Positions 14,789 through 21,983 of a stretch of 25,798 nt of DNA are shown piece by piece (within the stretch, counting starts at the first letter, position 1; every line of letters begins with the position of its first letter). Source of the stretch: Deltaproteobacteria bacterium. Lineage in GTDB: Bacteria; Desulfobacterota; Binatia; Bin18. The notes beneath the pieces were generated by a model that saw nothing but the letters and a program-made list of their open reading frames with translations, was not told the DNA's origin and did no database searches. The translations under genes and the position numbers were made by a program. The stretch covers positions 1-25,798 of the forward strand of contig JACQEL010000732.1 of assembly GCA_016200595.1 (NCBI GenBank), given 5' to 3'.

Positions 14789-14942
14789 CCCCCGCACGAC
14801 CGATTTGTTCATGAGCAGTCCGAGCTATCGGAAGGTGTGGTCAAGCTTGCTGCCCTGCAGCAAGCAAACCAGGGGACTCCCCGCACAATAGTCCCGCTGG
14901 AGAAAAAACTGGCAAAGTTTTGACAAAGTCGCGAAAGATTGC

Positions 14943-15040
14943 TTAGGATTACGAGACAAAACTCTGACCGCACTGAGCATATCTCATGGTCTGACAAGCA
15001 CTTACAAAATTCATCCAGGGGTTTTGTCTCAAAGTCCTTA
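14943..15040. repeat. Imperfect 20-bp inverted repeat near attachment site
   Basis: The arms 14,943-14,962 and 15,021-15,040 share the exact 10-mer GAGACAAAAC in opposite orientation, plus further matches outside it. They sit about 40-140 bp from the tRNA-like end and downstream of the integrase gene, where arm-type integrase sites can occur. Function is not shown. Confidence 0.45.
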
Positions 15041-15083
15041 GAAAACGAAGTTTTCCTACTCCTGTGAGTTATTGATTTTCTTA

Positions 15084-15110
15084 TGCCGGAGACGGGACTT
15101 GACCCGTACA
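15084..15110 (-). other. Degenerate tRNA 3' end, candidate attachment site
   Basis: On the minus strand this reads as a T arm with stem ACGGG/CCCGT and loop TCAAGT, then acceptor strand CTCCGGC and discriminator A: the last part of a tRNA. The loop is one base short of the usual seven, so this copy is not functional. No matching 5' half is present. It lies 104 bp beyond the end of the integrase gene. Integrases of this type commonly insert at tRNA 3' ends and leave such copies, so this is probably an att site. The intact tRNA would be at the other end of the element. Confidence 0.65.
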
Positions 15111-15213
15111 GCAGAAAATTAGTATGCAAAATTTATCAGTAAAAATACCAACTTAACAAGAAGAGCAATTTTGTGGATATTCATGTGTGCACGGTGTGGG
15201 AAAGTTTATTCGT

Positions 15214-16290
15214 TCAGCCAGCAATCTTTCTCGGGCTCTGTACGACTTCCTTGAGATCCTCCTCACTCGGGTTGTTGTACCGTTGAAATGTAGCAAAGGT
15301 CTTGTGGCCAGTAATGGCCATAATCCGCTTGTAGTCCCATCCTTCCTTGACCTTCCTAGTCACAAAGGTGTGCCGGATATTATGAAAACGCACGCCTTCA
15401 AGTCCGGCCTTCCTACACGCTGTCTTCCATGAGCGGTACCATCCTTGCCGGCCTAATGGCTTTCCCTGCCACGTAAAGACGTGTCCGGTGAGGGAGACGA
15501 CCTTTTCTTTGCGGATAATTTCTAATACCTCGTATAAGGCCGGAGAAATGGGAATTACGCGCTTTGCGTTGGTCTTGGTATCTTCCGCCGAAAGGCGAAT
15601 AAGCCCCGCTTTCAGGTCTGTCTTGTCCCAGGTCAGCTTTGAGATCTCTCCCGCTCGCATACCAGTTTCATAGGCGCAGATGACGATATGCCGAAGATGA
15701 AGGAATGAGACCTCCAAGAGTCGTTGATACTCTTCTCCGGTGAGTGCTCGTTCTCTGGCGTTGTCCGGTCGGAATAGGACTACGCGGGGAGCCTTTTCGA
15801 TAATTCCCTCGTCCTCTGCAAGTCGGAGCATGTGATGAAAGACTTCGAGACTTCGGTCTATAGTTGCTTCGGAAACTAGTCGTCCTCGATGCGCCTCCGC
15901 CTTCCGAGTTTGTTTGAATTGCTCCACATGAGCACGGGTAATCTTAGAAAGGAGGATGTTGTCTCCTAAGACTCGACAGAGATGCTGGACGTGTCGGATG
16001 TCATCTACAAGCGACCTTTTCTCTTTAGCATATGTCTTCAGGTATCGTTCTCCCCACTGTGCGGGGGTCATGCCCTGTACCTTGTCTCTATCGAAGTCTT
16101 CCCTCAGTGCGTTGCGATGCTCATACTCCGCTCGTTTTGCTCGAGCCGTCTTAAGATTATTACCAGCTGGCCAGACACGCCTTACGCCTTTCCAGTCTTT
16201 TAAGCGAACGTAGTAAGCACGCGACCATTCGCCTGTGGCGATCTGGTAACGTCGCTCATAGAGATGTTTTTCTATGCGTTGTTCTTGCAT
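15214..16290 (-). CDS. int: Tyrosine-type site-specific integrase
   Basis: The 358-residue product is a complete phage-type integrase. An N-terminal arm-binding part (ATGEWSRAYYVRLKDWKG) is followed by a SAM-like core-binding domain (residues 80-180) and the catalytic domain with R212 (YETGMRAGEIS), H303-x2-R306 (FHNIRHTF), H329 (GHKT) and the nucleophile Y338 (FQRYNN). The start at ATG 16,290 is chosen for AAAGGAG upstream; an alternative GTG at 16,350 would overlap the XRE gene by 4 nt. It is transcribed with the XRE gene. It points towards the tRNA-like end at 15,084-15,110, so it probably integrates the element lying to the right. Confidence 0.93.
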   Translation of the reverse strand: MQEQRIEKHLYERRYQIATGEWSRAYYVRLKDWKGVRRVWPAGNNLKTARAKRAEYEHRNALREDFDRDKVQGMTPAQWGERYLKTYAKEKRSLVDDIRHVQHLCRVLGDNILLSKITRAHVEQFKQTRKAEAHRGRLVSEATIDRSLEVFHHMLRLAEDEGIIEKAPRVVLFRPDNARERALTGEEYQRLLEVSFLHLRHIVICAYETGMRAGEISKLTWDKTDLKAGLIRLSAEDTKTNAKRVIPISPALYEVLEIIRKEKVVSLTGHVFTWQGKPLGRQGWYRSWKTACRKAGLEGVRFHNIRHTFVTRKVKEGWDYKRIMAITGHKTFATFQRYNNPSEEDLKEVVQSPRKIAG

Positions 16291-16346
16291 ACTTCTTTCT
16301 CCTTTCCAGGCATTGCTGATTTCTACTAGACAGATCAGTAAGCCGA

Positions 16347-16577
16347 TCACTTCTTAACCTGTCGCCTTGTGGGCCTCTGAGTCTTTATCTGTGTTTCGGC
16401 TCTCACCTCCTTTGCTAAGTAGTCCACCAACCGCGCCACGGGCTCGGGAATACGCCGGATTCCCATCTCCCAGCGGTTGATGGTATTGCGCGCAACACCG
16501 ACCTTCTCTGCCAGCTCATATTGCGTGAGGCCTAGTCTAGCGCGCAGTGCTTTTAGCTCGTCTCGGGTCATAATCAT
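16347..16577 (-). CDS. XRE-family HTH regulator
   Basis: The 76-residue product is a single Cro/CI-type helix-turn-helix: ALRARLGLTQYELAEKVGV, then ARNTINRWEMGIRRIPEP. It probably represses its own promoter and so controls the integrase gene directly downstream. Two in-frame ATGs exist, at 16,577 and 16,571. There is no ribosome binding site; instead a palindrome and promoter-like elements abut the start, so a leaderless mRNA beginning at ATG 16,571 is possible. The tail is basic (RPTRRQVKK). Confidence 0.88.
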   Translation of the reverse strand: MIMTRDELKALRARLGLTQYELAEKVGVARNTINRWEMGIRRIPEPVARLVDYLAKEVRAETQIKTQRPTRRQVKK

Positions 16578-16605
16578 AAGATACCATTGGTATCTTCTTT
16601 GGCAA
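16578..16605 (-). promoter_or_regulatory. Palindromic operator overlapping promoter of XRE-int operon
   Basis: AAGATACC-ATT-GGTATCTT (16,578-16,596) is a perfect inverted repeat with 8-nt arms. On the minus strand, TTGCCA (16,600-16,605) lies 16 nt upstream of TATCTT (16,578-16,583), a plausible -35/-10 pair, so the operator covers the -10 and spacer. Transcription would start about 7 nt further, at the second ATG. Autorepression by the XRE protein is the natural reading. Confidence 0.65.
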
Positions 16606-16725
16606 GCTCCCCCGTGAAAATAAAGCGCGTCAAATGAGCGGTGGTAAGCGACCTTCGCGGTTATCTCCCTACCAGTTGTAGTTGTGGCAGAGTCTAGACC
16701 CCAGTGGCATATCTATGTGAGAGTC

Positions 16726-16791
16726 GTTGCTACTCCTGCTACTTCCGCTACTCGACGGCCGAAAAGTAGCAAGAGTAGCGAGTGTAGCAAG
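16726..16791. repeat. Inverted array of 9-nt tandem repeats (GCTACT type)
   Basis: The left arm is three 9-mers of form NNNGCTACT (16,726-16,734, 16,735-16,743, 16,744-16,752). After a 12-nt loop the right arm is three 9-mers AGTAGCAAG, AGTAGCGAG and TGTAGCAAG (16,765-16,791). The arms are reverse complements at the conserved positions, so RNA or single-stranded DNA would form a stem of about 26 bp with regular mismatches. The same 3 x 9 by 3 x 9 design is seen at 22,999-23,070 with unrelated sequence. Confidence 0.8.
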
Positions 16792-16871
16792 CGAGCCACT
16801 GTACACGCGACTCCCAGCGAAAAGAATCAGGCTATCAACTGCCAGTGAATCGGCAAGGCATAGGCAACCCG

Positions 16872-17158
16872 ATGAGCCGCTCGCACCAGACCAAAGGCGC
16901 CCTCGAGTAATGCAAAGAATTCTTCGATCTGGTGGTGCGCTTGCAGACAAGCCACTGGGAAGAGACTCGCCAATTCGATCAATTGCTCGGGGCCGCTGTG
17001 GCCTGGGCTGCACTAGAGAGCGACTCTAGCAGGTGGAAGAGCGGCTGCTACCAGCACTAAGAAAGCGCAAAAAGCAGGAAAAGGAAAGACCAATCCCATG
17101 TCTCAGCTCGGATGAAGGGAAAGTCTCCTCGCCATTCAATGCGACAGCAAATTACTGA
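16872..17158 (+). pseudogene. Possible broken small gene
   Basis: ATG 16,872 reads 12 codons to TAA (16,908-16,910). The same frame then continues for 49 codons with protein-like content (CKEFFDLVVRLQTSHWEETR, LLGAAVAWAALESD) to 17,060. A GTG at 17,033 in another frame continues with VEERLLPALRKRKKQEKERP to TGA 17,158. Joined by one frameshift and read through one stop, they would make one helical, basic-tailed protein. No family was recognised, so this may be chance. Confidence 0.25.
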
Positions 17159-17300
17159 ATCTTTCCTCGTTTTTTTCTGGTCGGGCTCCAGGCCTCCCCA
17201 TTGCTTCCCTTGATGGTCATTACTTGCCCTCATGCGTTCGCCCAAAATCTTGCAAACGGGGATTCGCTTCCATAAACCCTGAACGGCAGCAGGAGTCTGT

Positions 17301-17873
17301 TTAGAATGGCCAAATGGTCGCTACGAGTCTTCTCAGGGGTATTTCCTGGGGCTGGGGGCTTCTCCCTCGGCGCGTCTGCGAAGAGAGCCGCCCCTGCTGG
17401 CGACCGGTAGCGACACGGCGGTCTGCCGAGCGGGGACTTGAGAGAGTTTTAATCCGTACCCGGCTAATCCCTGGCTTCACCATGCCCAGCTTCTGTGCTG
17501 CACCACGGGACAGATCAATCGCCCGGCCATGGATATACGGGCCGCGGTCGTTAATGCGCACTTGCACCGACTTCCCATTGGCTAAGTTCGTCACTTGCAC
17601 TTGCGTGCCCAGCGGCAGGGTGGGATGGGCAGCCGTCAGCGCATTCTGGTTATAGATCTCGCCATTGGCCGTGGGATTGCCATGAAATCCAGGGCCATAC
17701 CAGGAGGCAACCCCAAGCTGCCCAGATTGAGGTTGGCCGAGGCTAGGGCTGCTGAGGCCAGCAGAACTCTGTCGGCGGCTGACCGTGCGGGCGCAGCCAC
17801 CCAGCAGCAGAAGCACCGTCATCCCCACGAGCCAGGAGACGCCCAGCCCTCCAGACGCAGGTAGCATAGCCAA
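17301..17873 (-). CDS. RlpA-like lipoprotein
   Basis: The 190-residue product starts with a lipoprotein signal (hydrophobic LVGMTVLLLLGGC, lipidated Cys at about residue 27). It continues into a double-psi beta-barrel of the rare lipoprotein A family: GVASWYGPGFHGNPTANGE, then LPLGTQVQVTNLANGKSVQV, and RINDRGPYIHGRAIDLS. The latter holds the Asp and aromatic residues of the lytic transglycosylase active site. The C-terminal SPOR domain of Escherichia coli RlpA is missing and replaced by a short basic tail. Expected location is the inner face of the outer membrane, cutting denuded glycan strands. It is divergent from a RodZ-like gene; both are envelope functions on a mobile element. Confidence 0.88.
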   Translation of the reverse strand: MAMLPASGGLGVSWLVGMTVLLLLGGCARTVSRRQSSAGLSSPSLGQPQSGQLGVASWYGPGFHGNPTANGEIYNQNALTAAHPTLPLGTQVQVTNLANGKSVQVRINDRGPYIHGRAIDLSRGAAQKLGMVKPGISRVRIKTLSSPRSADRRVATGRQQGRLSSQTRRGRSPQPQEIPLRRLVATIWPF

Positions 17874-18246
17874 GGTTTATGCCTTCTCTGAATCGCCCGT
17901 CAAGCACAGAACGAAGGCTATGTAAGTGTGGCAGCTATGGGCGTGCTCCTAGCAGCACTCACCAACATACCGGTAGTCACCTGGACAGTAAGGAAACGGG
18001 ACGTTACTCTCACAGGCAGCTCTCTGACGAAAGCTGGATCTGCTCGCGCCTGCTGTGACGCGCCCGGCTGGCACTACGCGCTGATTTAAGGGATACTGTA
18101 ATCGTGTTATTGTTCTATGGTAAAAACTGTCGAGTGCGCGCCTAGGCTCAACCGACTAAGACGGCGAGCGGACTAGAGCCACAAGCCGGAGAGGCAACTT
18201 CCCCTCCGGTTGCCACACGAGGTGGAGGCTGCTGAGGAGGTGGAGG
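17874..18246. other. Divergent spacer between rlpA-like and rodZ-like genes
   Basis: A 373-bp spacer between outward-facing genes. No confident promoter or riboswitch fold was recognised. Hairpins such as CCTCC...GGAGG occur near 18,205-18,230, just before the RodZ-like start. On the minus strand a GTG at 18,074 opens a 41-codon frame to 17,949 ending in a Cys-rich tail (PYCPGDYRYVGECC). It has no ribosome binding site and is weakly supported. Confidence 0.4.
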
Positions 18247-19365
18247 ATGTTGACATCAAAGAAGAATGGCAAGAGTGGAGATTGCCTTAGTGAGAGTTCA
18301 CCCCGTTACGATAACGCACTAAAGGAAGCTGGGGGGCGAGAGCGGATGAGCCATCTCTTGCGGCAAGAACGAGAACGCCGAAATCTGTCTCTCTTGGAAG
18401 TCGAGCAGCGCACGCATATCCCACTTCCCTATCTCCAGCTCCTCGAAGGGGCAGGCAATGAGCGGGTCGTGCCCGATCCGATGTACCTGATCGCTCCTTT
18501 GCAAGGCTACGCTGCATTTCTGCAGTTAGAGCTGGGCTCAGCTCTGACGGACTTCATTACGGAGGTGGAGAAGCTGCCCGTGGTGGAGCAAAAAGTCGGC
18601 AGGGGCGCGCGTCTACCCCTCTTGCTCATCTCCTCCCCTGAACTGCAGTCTCGATTCTCCCGCGGGACACTCCTACTTCTACTTACGCTCGGGAGTTTGG
18701 CTGTCGTGGGCCACTATAGCGGGCAGACAGGGGCGGTACGGCCCACAGGGCATGCAGAGACACCTCTGTCCGCATCCTCTGGCCCTCCACCTGCGCCGGA
18801 AGCTTGGACACCACTCTCCGCTTCCTCCTCTGCTCTCGCGCTCTCTGGTTCTCCGGGTGATGCAGACCAGTCCAAGCCCTTTTCTCTCCCGCCCACAGTA
18901 TCGCCTCCCGTCACTGCCGCACTGCCGGTCAAGCCGTCCACAGCATCTCCCCCCCAGGTTGAGTCGCCAGTGGTGCACCCGCCTCTCCAGTCGCAGCCGT
19001 TGCCGAGCCGTGCTCTCCATCGTCTTCGCGTCCGAGCCACAGCCAAGACGTGGAGCGAGGTCACTATTGATGGGCACCCGATGAAAAGAGTCTTCCTAGC
19101 TCCTGGCCAATCTCAGGAGTGGTTAGCCAAGACGGGATTTACGCTCAGCTTGGGCAATGTCGGAGCCGTCAAGCTCACCTTGGATGGACACGAGGTGCCT
19201 TCGCTAGACAAGGCTGGGCAAAAGGCCCTCAATGTGCGGCTGCTCCCCCGCCAAGAGGTACGACAACCAACACGCGATGGTTGTCCCGATACCGTCGTGC
19301 AGGCATGCGCTCCCGCCAGGGGGGGACGAAGCCACGGCTTGCCGGTGAGCCGGTGGAGGTGCTAG
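18247..19365 (+). CDS. RodZ-like HTH membrane protein
   Basis: The 372-residue product has the RodZ layout. A cytoplasmic HTH_25-type domain (about 34-100: RQERERRNLSLLEVEQRTHI, then PYLQLLEG) is followed by one membrane helix (140-157, LLLLLTLGSLAVVGHY). A long Pro/Ser/Ala-rich stretch (165-255) leads to a C-terminal beta domain of DUF4115 type (VRATAKTWSEVTIDG, LAPGQSQEW, GNVGAVKLTLDGHEV). RodZ links the MreB cytoskeleton to the wall-elongation complex. AGGAGGT precedes ATG 18,247 at 5 nt; an internal ATG at 18,346 would keep the HTH. The last about 40 residues (after NVRLLPRQ) look unlike the family and may be an extension from a lost stop. Confidence 0.85.
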   Translation: MLTSKKNGKSGDCLSESSPRYDNALKEAGGRERMSHLLRQERERRNLSLLEVEQRTHIPLPYLQLLEGAGNERVVPDPMYLIAPLQGYAAFLQLELGSALTDFITEVEKLPVVEQKVGRGARLPLLLISSPELQSRFSRGTLLLLLTLGSLAVVGHYSGQTGAVRPTGHAETPLSASSGPPPAPEAWTPLSASSSALALSGSPGDADQSKPFSLPPTVSPPVTAALPVKPSTASPPQVESPVVHPPLQSQPLPSRALHRLRVRATAKTWSEVTIDGHPMKRVFLAPGQSQEWLAKTGFTLSLGNVGAVKLTLDGHEVPSLDKAGQKALNVRLLPRQEVRQPTRDGCPDTVVQACAPARGGRSHGLPVSRWRC

Positions 19366-19442
19366 AAGCGGCGAGTAGGGGCGGTGGTGGCTGGTTGAGA
19401 AAGGCAGGCGAAGCCCAGGAATACGTCAAGACGGAGGGACAC

Positions 19443-19895
19443 ATGAGTCAAACAAAGGTTTTCCTAGATGTTCCACTAGAGGTTTCCCCCGAGGTTCCCC
19501 CCCGCGTGCCCGAGGAAGTGAAGAAGCGGCTCAAGGGGTGGTTCTACACGGCTTGGGGGTGCACGCTGTGCCATTATTTCTGTGGGATTGGGGGGGTACT
19601 CGCCGCCGCGATCGCCGCAGCGGCGAGCGACAATCCCTCCCTGGTCAAGGTGGCCGGGATTAGTGGGGCGGTGTGCGTATCGGTCCTGGGTTTTGTGCAA
19701 CCCGCGCGTCACGCGCGCAAGTACGTGAGGGCGTGGCGGGTACTGGACGAGAAGGTCAATCTCTTCAAATATGCCCAGTTGCCCCTCCAGGAGTTAATTG
19801 AAGGCATGAGTGCCGCCGAGCAGATGCTGGATCAGAGTGAGCGCGACACTCCGACCCCGGGGCCATCGACACTCTCCTTGCCCCCGCCCCAGTAG
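19443..19895 (+). CDS. Small two-helix membrane protein, unknown function
   Basis: The 150-residue product has a Pro/Val-rich cytoplasmic start (VPLEVSPEVPPRVPEEVKKR) and two close hydrophobic segments: CHYFCGIGGVLAAAIAAAA at about 42-60, and VAGISGAVCVSVLGFV at about 68-84. An amphipathic helical tail (RAWRVLDEKVNLFKYAQLPL) and an acidic/Pro-rich end follow. A helical hairpin with a cytosolic coiled tail resembles SLATT/DUF4231-type membrane proteins, some of which occur in nucleotide-triggered conflict systems; this is only a resemblance. ATG 19,443 follows a purine-rich ACGGAGGGAC. It is convergent with the zinc-ribbon frame ending at 19,929. Confidence 0.65.
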   Translation: MSQTKVFLDVPLEVSPEVPPRVPEEVKKRLKGWFYTAWGCTLCHYFCGIGGVLAAAIAAAASDNPSLVKVAGISGAVCVSVLGFVQPARHARKYVRAWRVLDEKVNLFKYAQLPLQELIEGMSAAEQMLDQSERDTPTPGPSTLSLPPPQ

Positions 19896-19928
19896 GCATC
19901 CTCACTCAAAGGGAGCTATCGGCTAGAG

Positions 19929-20177
19929 CTAGCCAAACTGTAATGTGTGGACCTTGCCGTCCTTAAGAAGCCGTGCGCCACAGAAGGGACAAGCCAGCGT
20001 CTGCCAGACGTCACGGGGCGGGATAGTATCGTTGAGGGGTGCCAGGACTTTGTCATCGAAGACCACGAGATCTGCGAAGGTGTCCGGGGTGACGATCCGG
20101 CAGAGACCCAGACCACAGCTGTCAGCGGGACAGGAGAGAATCGTGCCAGCGGGTAGCGTTGTGCCATCAGATCTTCC
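19929..20177 (-). CDS. Zinc-ribbon protein fragment without a visible start
   Basis: The frame open from 20,177 to TAG 19,929 is strongly protein-like: TLPAGTILSCPADSCGLGLC, VTPDTFADLVVFDDKVLAPL and ending CPFCGARLLKDGKVHTLQFG. Two Cys clusters (C-x4-C-x4-C and C-x2-C) suggest a small zinc-binding protein of the kind common in phages. A TGA precedes it at 20,180-20,178, and no ATG, GTG or TTG is in frame. A second frame from GTG 20,263 (VREEHVGRSSKPRLLYTPC and on to EEDLMAQ) reaches this place, so a -1 shift between about 20,177 and 20,160 would join them. Indel or recoding cannot be told apart by eye. Confidence 0.55.
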   Translation of the reverse strand, partial: GRSDGTTLPAGTILSCPADSCGLGLCRIVTPDTFADLVVFDDKVLAPLNDTIPPRDVWQTLACPFCGARLLKDGKVHTLQFG

Positions 20178-20300
20178 TCAACTGCCTGTAGCCGGTGGTC
20201 ATCACAGGGCGTATACAGCAATCGTGGCTTGCTCGAGCGGCCGACGTGCTCCTCTCGCACCACAACCTCTGATGGAAATGAGGCTCTGCTGCTCGTCTTG

Positions 20301-21983
20301 TCAGTAGAGCGCCGGCAGTCCCAGCTTGATCGACTCAGGCAGATTCCGCTCCTTCATGATCCGTTCCAAGAAATCCGCATCGTCGGCAACCGTGAGGGCG
20401 TCCAGCGGTAATGATTCGAGCACCGTTGACAGTGGCGGAGAAGCTGCCTTGGCCATGAGGCGTCGCGGCCCAGTAACCCGGCCCGTCCGTCCTAAGGGCA
20501 GACGCGGGCGCAGATCGACCCCGGTATCCTGGATCTCGTCTAGTGCCAGTGACCACACAACTGGTTCGCGGCGGTCAAGCACAGCCGGAGCGGCCGCTCG
20601 TCTGACCCGGGGTGGCTTTTCCAATTCCTTGGCTAATTTCGGCAGGTCCTTCAAGGCAGCGGTGAGCGTGTCCCGGGCTTCTCCCAGGTCCACGGCTAGC
20701 ACATCGGGATCCCCGGTCACCTGCTGCAGGAAAACCTGGCGCGGGTGTCCCCCAACCCGAAGGGTCTCACCGCCTGGACTGAGCTGGAGCATGAGGGGCG
20801 GTGTCCCGTACCGGGCGATGCCGTTGATCATCACGAGCTGGAGTGACGTTTCTTTTGCCCGGATCAAGGCCTCGTACGGATCGCCGGTTTGCCCTTCGAT
20901 CACCAGGAGGTCGGCCCGCTTCCCTGCTTCGAGGGTGCCGATCACCGGGTCCCATTGGAGGATCATAGCAGCGCCGCGGGTTGCCATGGTCACGAGCTCC
21001 CGATCGCTGAAGACCCCGCCGAGCGCGTCACTGTAGAGCCGCGCCACCTTCAACTCGCCTAGCAGGTTCTTGCTGCCTGTGGGGGACCAGTCACTGCCGA
21101 GGCCCAACCGGACTCCGGCCGCCTTCGCGGCCTGGACCTGGGCGGTCTTGCCGTAGAGGAGCAGGTTGCTCAGCGGTGACCAAATCATGGCGCCCCCCTG
21201 GCGGGCGAGGACATCGAAGTCTTCCGCCTGCAGGCCTGCGCAATGGATCCCGGCGAGTTGGGGTGTAATCGCCCACTCTTCAGGGCTGAGGTGTAAGGCG
21301 AGGAAGTGCTCCCGTGCGCGCTCATCAATACCTTCCGCCAGGTGGAGGAGGAAGCAGGTTTGTTTCTTGAGCCGCGCGAGGAAGAGCTGCGCGTCCCGGG
21401 CCTCCACATCAGCAATCCGCGTGACCGCCTCGGGCAACGTCGCCTCATCGGTCTGCTCGACATTGCGCACGGTACCGCGATAGAAGCGCCGTACCCCGCT
21501 GTTACTGGCCAGCTGGATCCCTTGGCTGGTGGTCACTCTTCCCAATAGGCACTTGCACTCGACGTAACGCACCAGCGCCGGCAGCAGGCCGGGGCTGCGG
21601 CCGATTACCTGCATGGGGCCACTCACACGCTTGCGATACTCGGCGATCGCTGCCCACCGATCCCGGTCGGGAAAGGCCCTAGGCACGTTCCAAAAGCGCA
21701 GGGCATTGTAGCTCAGATGGTTATGGAGTTCGATCAAGCCGGGGAACAGGGTACCACCGGTGTCGATCACTGGGACCGTCGCGAAGCCCGCAGGTGGTGG
21801 TTGGGTGCGAGCGCGCAGGGCGACGATGCTCCCCTTGGCGATGTAGACCACTCCAGCTTCCTCCACGTGAAAGGCGGCATCCATCACCACCACCCGACCG
21901 CTTAGAGCGAGCGGGGGACAGGACAACGGGCCGATTGGCTGGGGTTTCGCGTTCCGTCTCGTCGGCCTGCGCTTCGTCGTCAC
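20301..21983 (-). CDS. Amidohydrolase, nucleobase-deaminase-like
   Basis: The 560-residue metal-dependent hydrolase has the TIM-barrel pattern: PGLIELHNHL with H87 and H89, LHLAEG with H214, AGIHCAG with H247, and GLGSDWSPTGS with D298. The LHLAEG, SPLSN and GLGSDW motifs are those of the cytosine/guanine-deaminase and TrzN branch. A composite urease-type beta sandwich surrounds the barrel (residues 25-75 and ends near 390). Residues about 420-560 form an extra Arg/Pro-rich C-terminal region not usual for the family. Its start overlaps the UDG-like gene by ATGA, so the pair is translationally coupled. The substrate is unknown; a nucleobase or its derivative is a reasonable guess from the neighbour. 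Confidence 0.85.
   Translation of the reverse strand: MTTKRRPTRRNAKPQPIGPLSCPPLALSGRVVVMDAAFHVEEAGVVYIAKGSIVALRARTQPPPAGFATVPVIDTGGTLFPGLIELHNHLSYNALRFWNVPRAFPDRDRWAAIAEYRKRVSGPMQVIGRSPGLLPALVRYVECKCLLGRVTTSQGIQLASNSGVRRFYRGTVRNVEQTDEATLPEAVTRIADVEARDAQLFLARLKKQTCFLLHLAEGIDERAREHFLALHLSPEEWAITPQLAGIHCAGLQAEDFDVLARQGGAMIWSPLSNLLLYGKTAQVQAAKAAGVRLGLGSDWSPTGSKNLLGELKVARLYSDALGGVFSDRELVTMATRGAAMILQWDPVIGTLEAGKRADLLVIEGQTGDPYEALIRAKETSLQLVMINGIARYGTPPLMLQLSPGGETLRVGGHPRQVFLQQVTGDPDVLAVDLGEARDTLTAALKDLPKLAKELEKPPRVRRAAAPAVLDRREPVVWSLALDEIQDTGVDLRPRLPLGRTGRVTGPRRLMAKAASPPLSTVLESLPLDALTVADDADFLERIMKERNLPESIKLGLPALY

Larger units (their letters stand above)
14691..15213. other. Junction region without genes
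   Basis: The stretch holds the dispersed repeat at 14,720-14,788, the imperfect inverted pair 14,943-14,962 / 15,021-15,040, and the tRNA 3'-end copy at 15,084-15,110. There is no coding signal. The base composition becomes visibly AT-richer from about 14,920 to 15,190. This is the expected setting of a phage attachment region next to an integrase. Confidence 0.55.
16606..17300. other. Stretch with hairpin array and broken ORF remains
   Basis: No intact gene of normal length is seen. The region holds the 9-mer inverted array at 16,726-16,791 and two short adjacent protein-like frames at 16,872-17,158. Longer frames over the array on either strand are open only because its 9-nt period preserves frame. 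Confidence 0.45.

Noticed and set aside
15084..15110. Functional tRNA gene
   Set aside because: Only the T arm and 3' acceptor strand are present and the T loop lacks one base.
16726..16791. CRISPR-like array
   Set aside because: Units are 9 nt with no spacers and are inverted across a loop, and no cas gene is present. The same holds for 22,999-23,070.
18180..18246. Riboswitch in front of the RodZ-like gene
   Set aside because: Short GC hairpins are present, but no conserved core of a known riboswitch could be matched by eye.
20326..21036. Plus-strand frame of 236 codons antisense to the amidohydrolase
   Set aside because: Ser/Arg/Pro-rich shadow of a high-GC gene; the minus strand has clear catalytic motifs.
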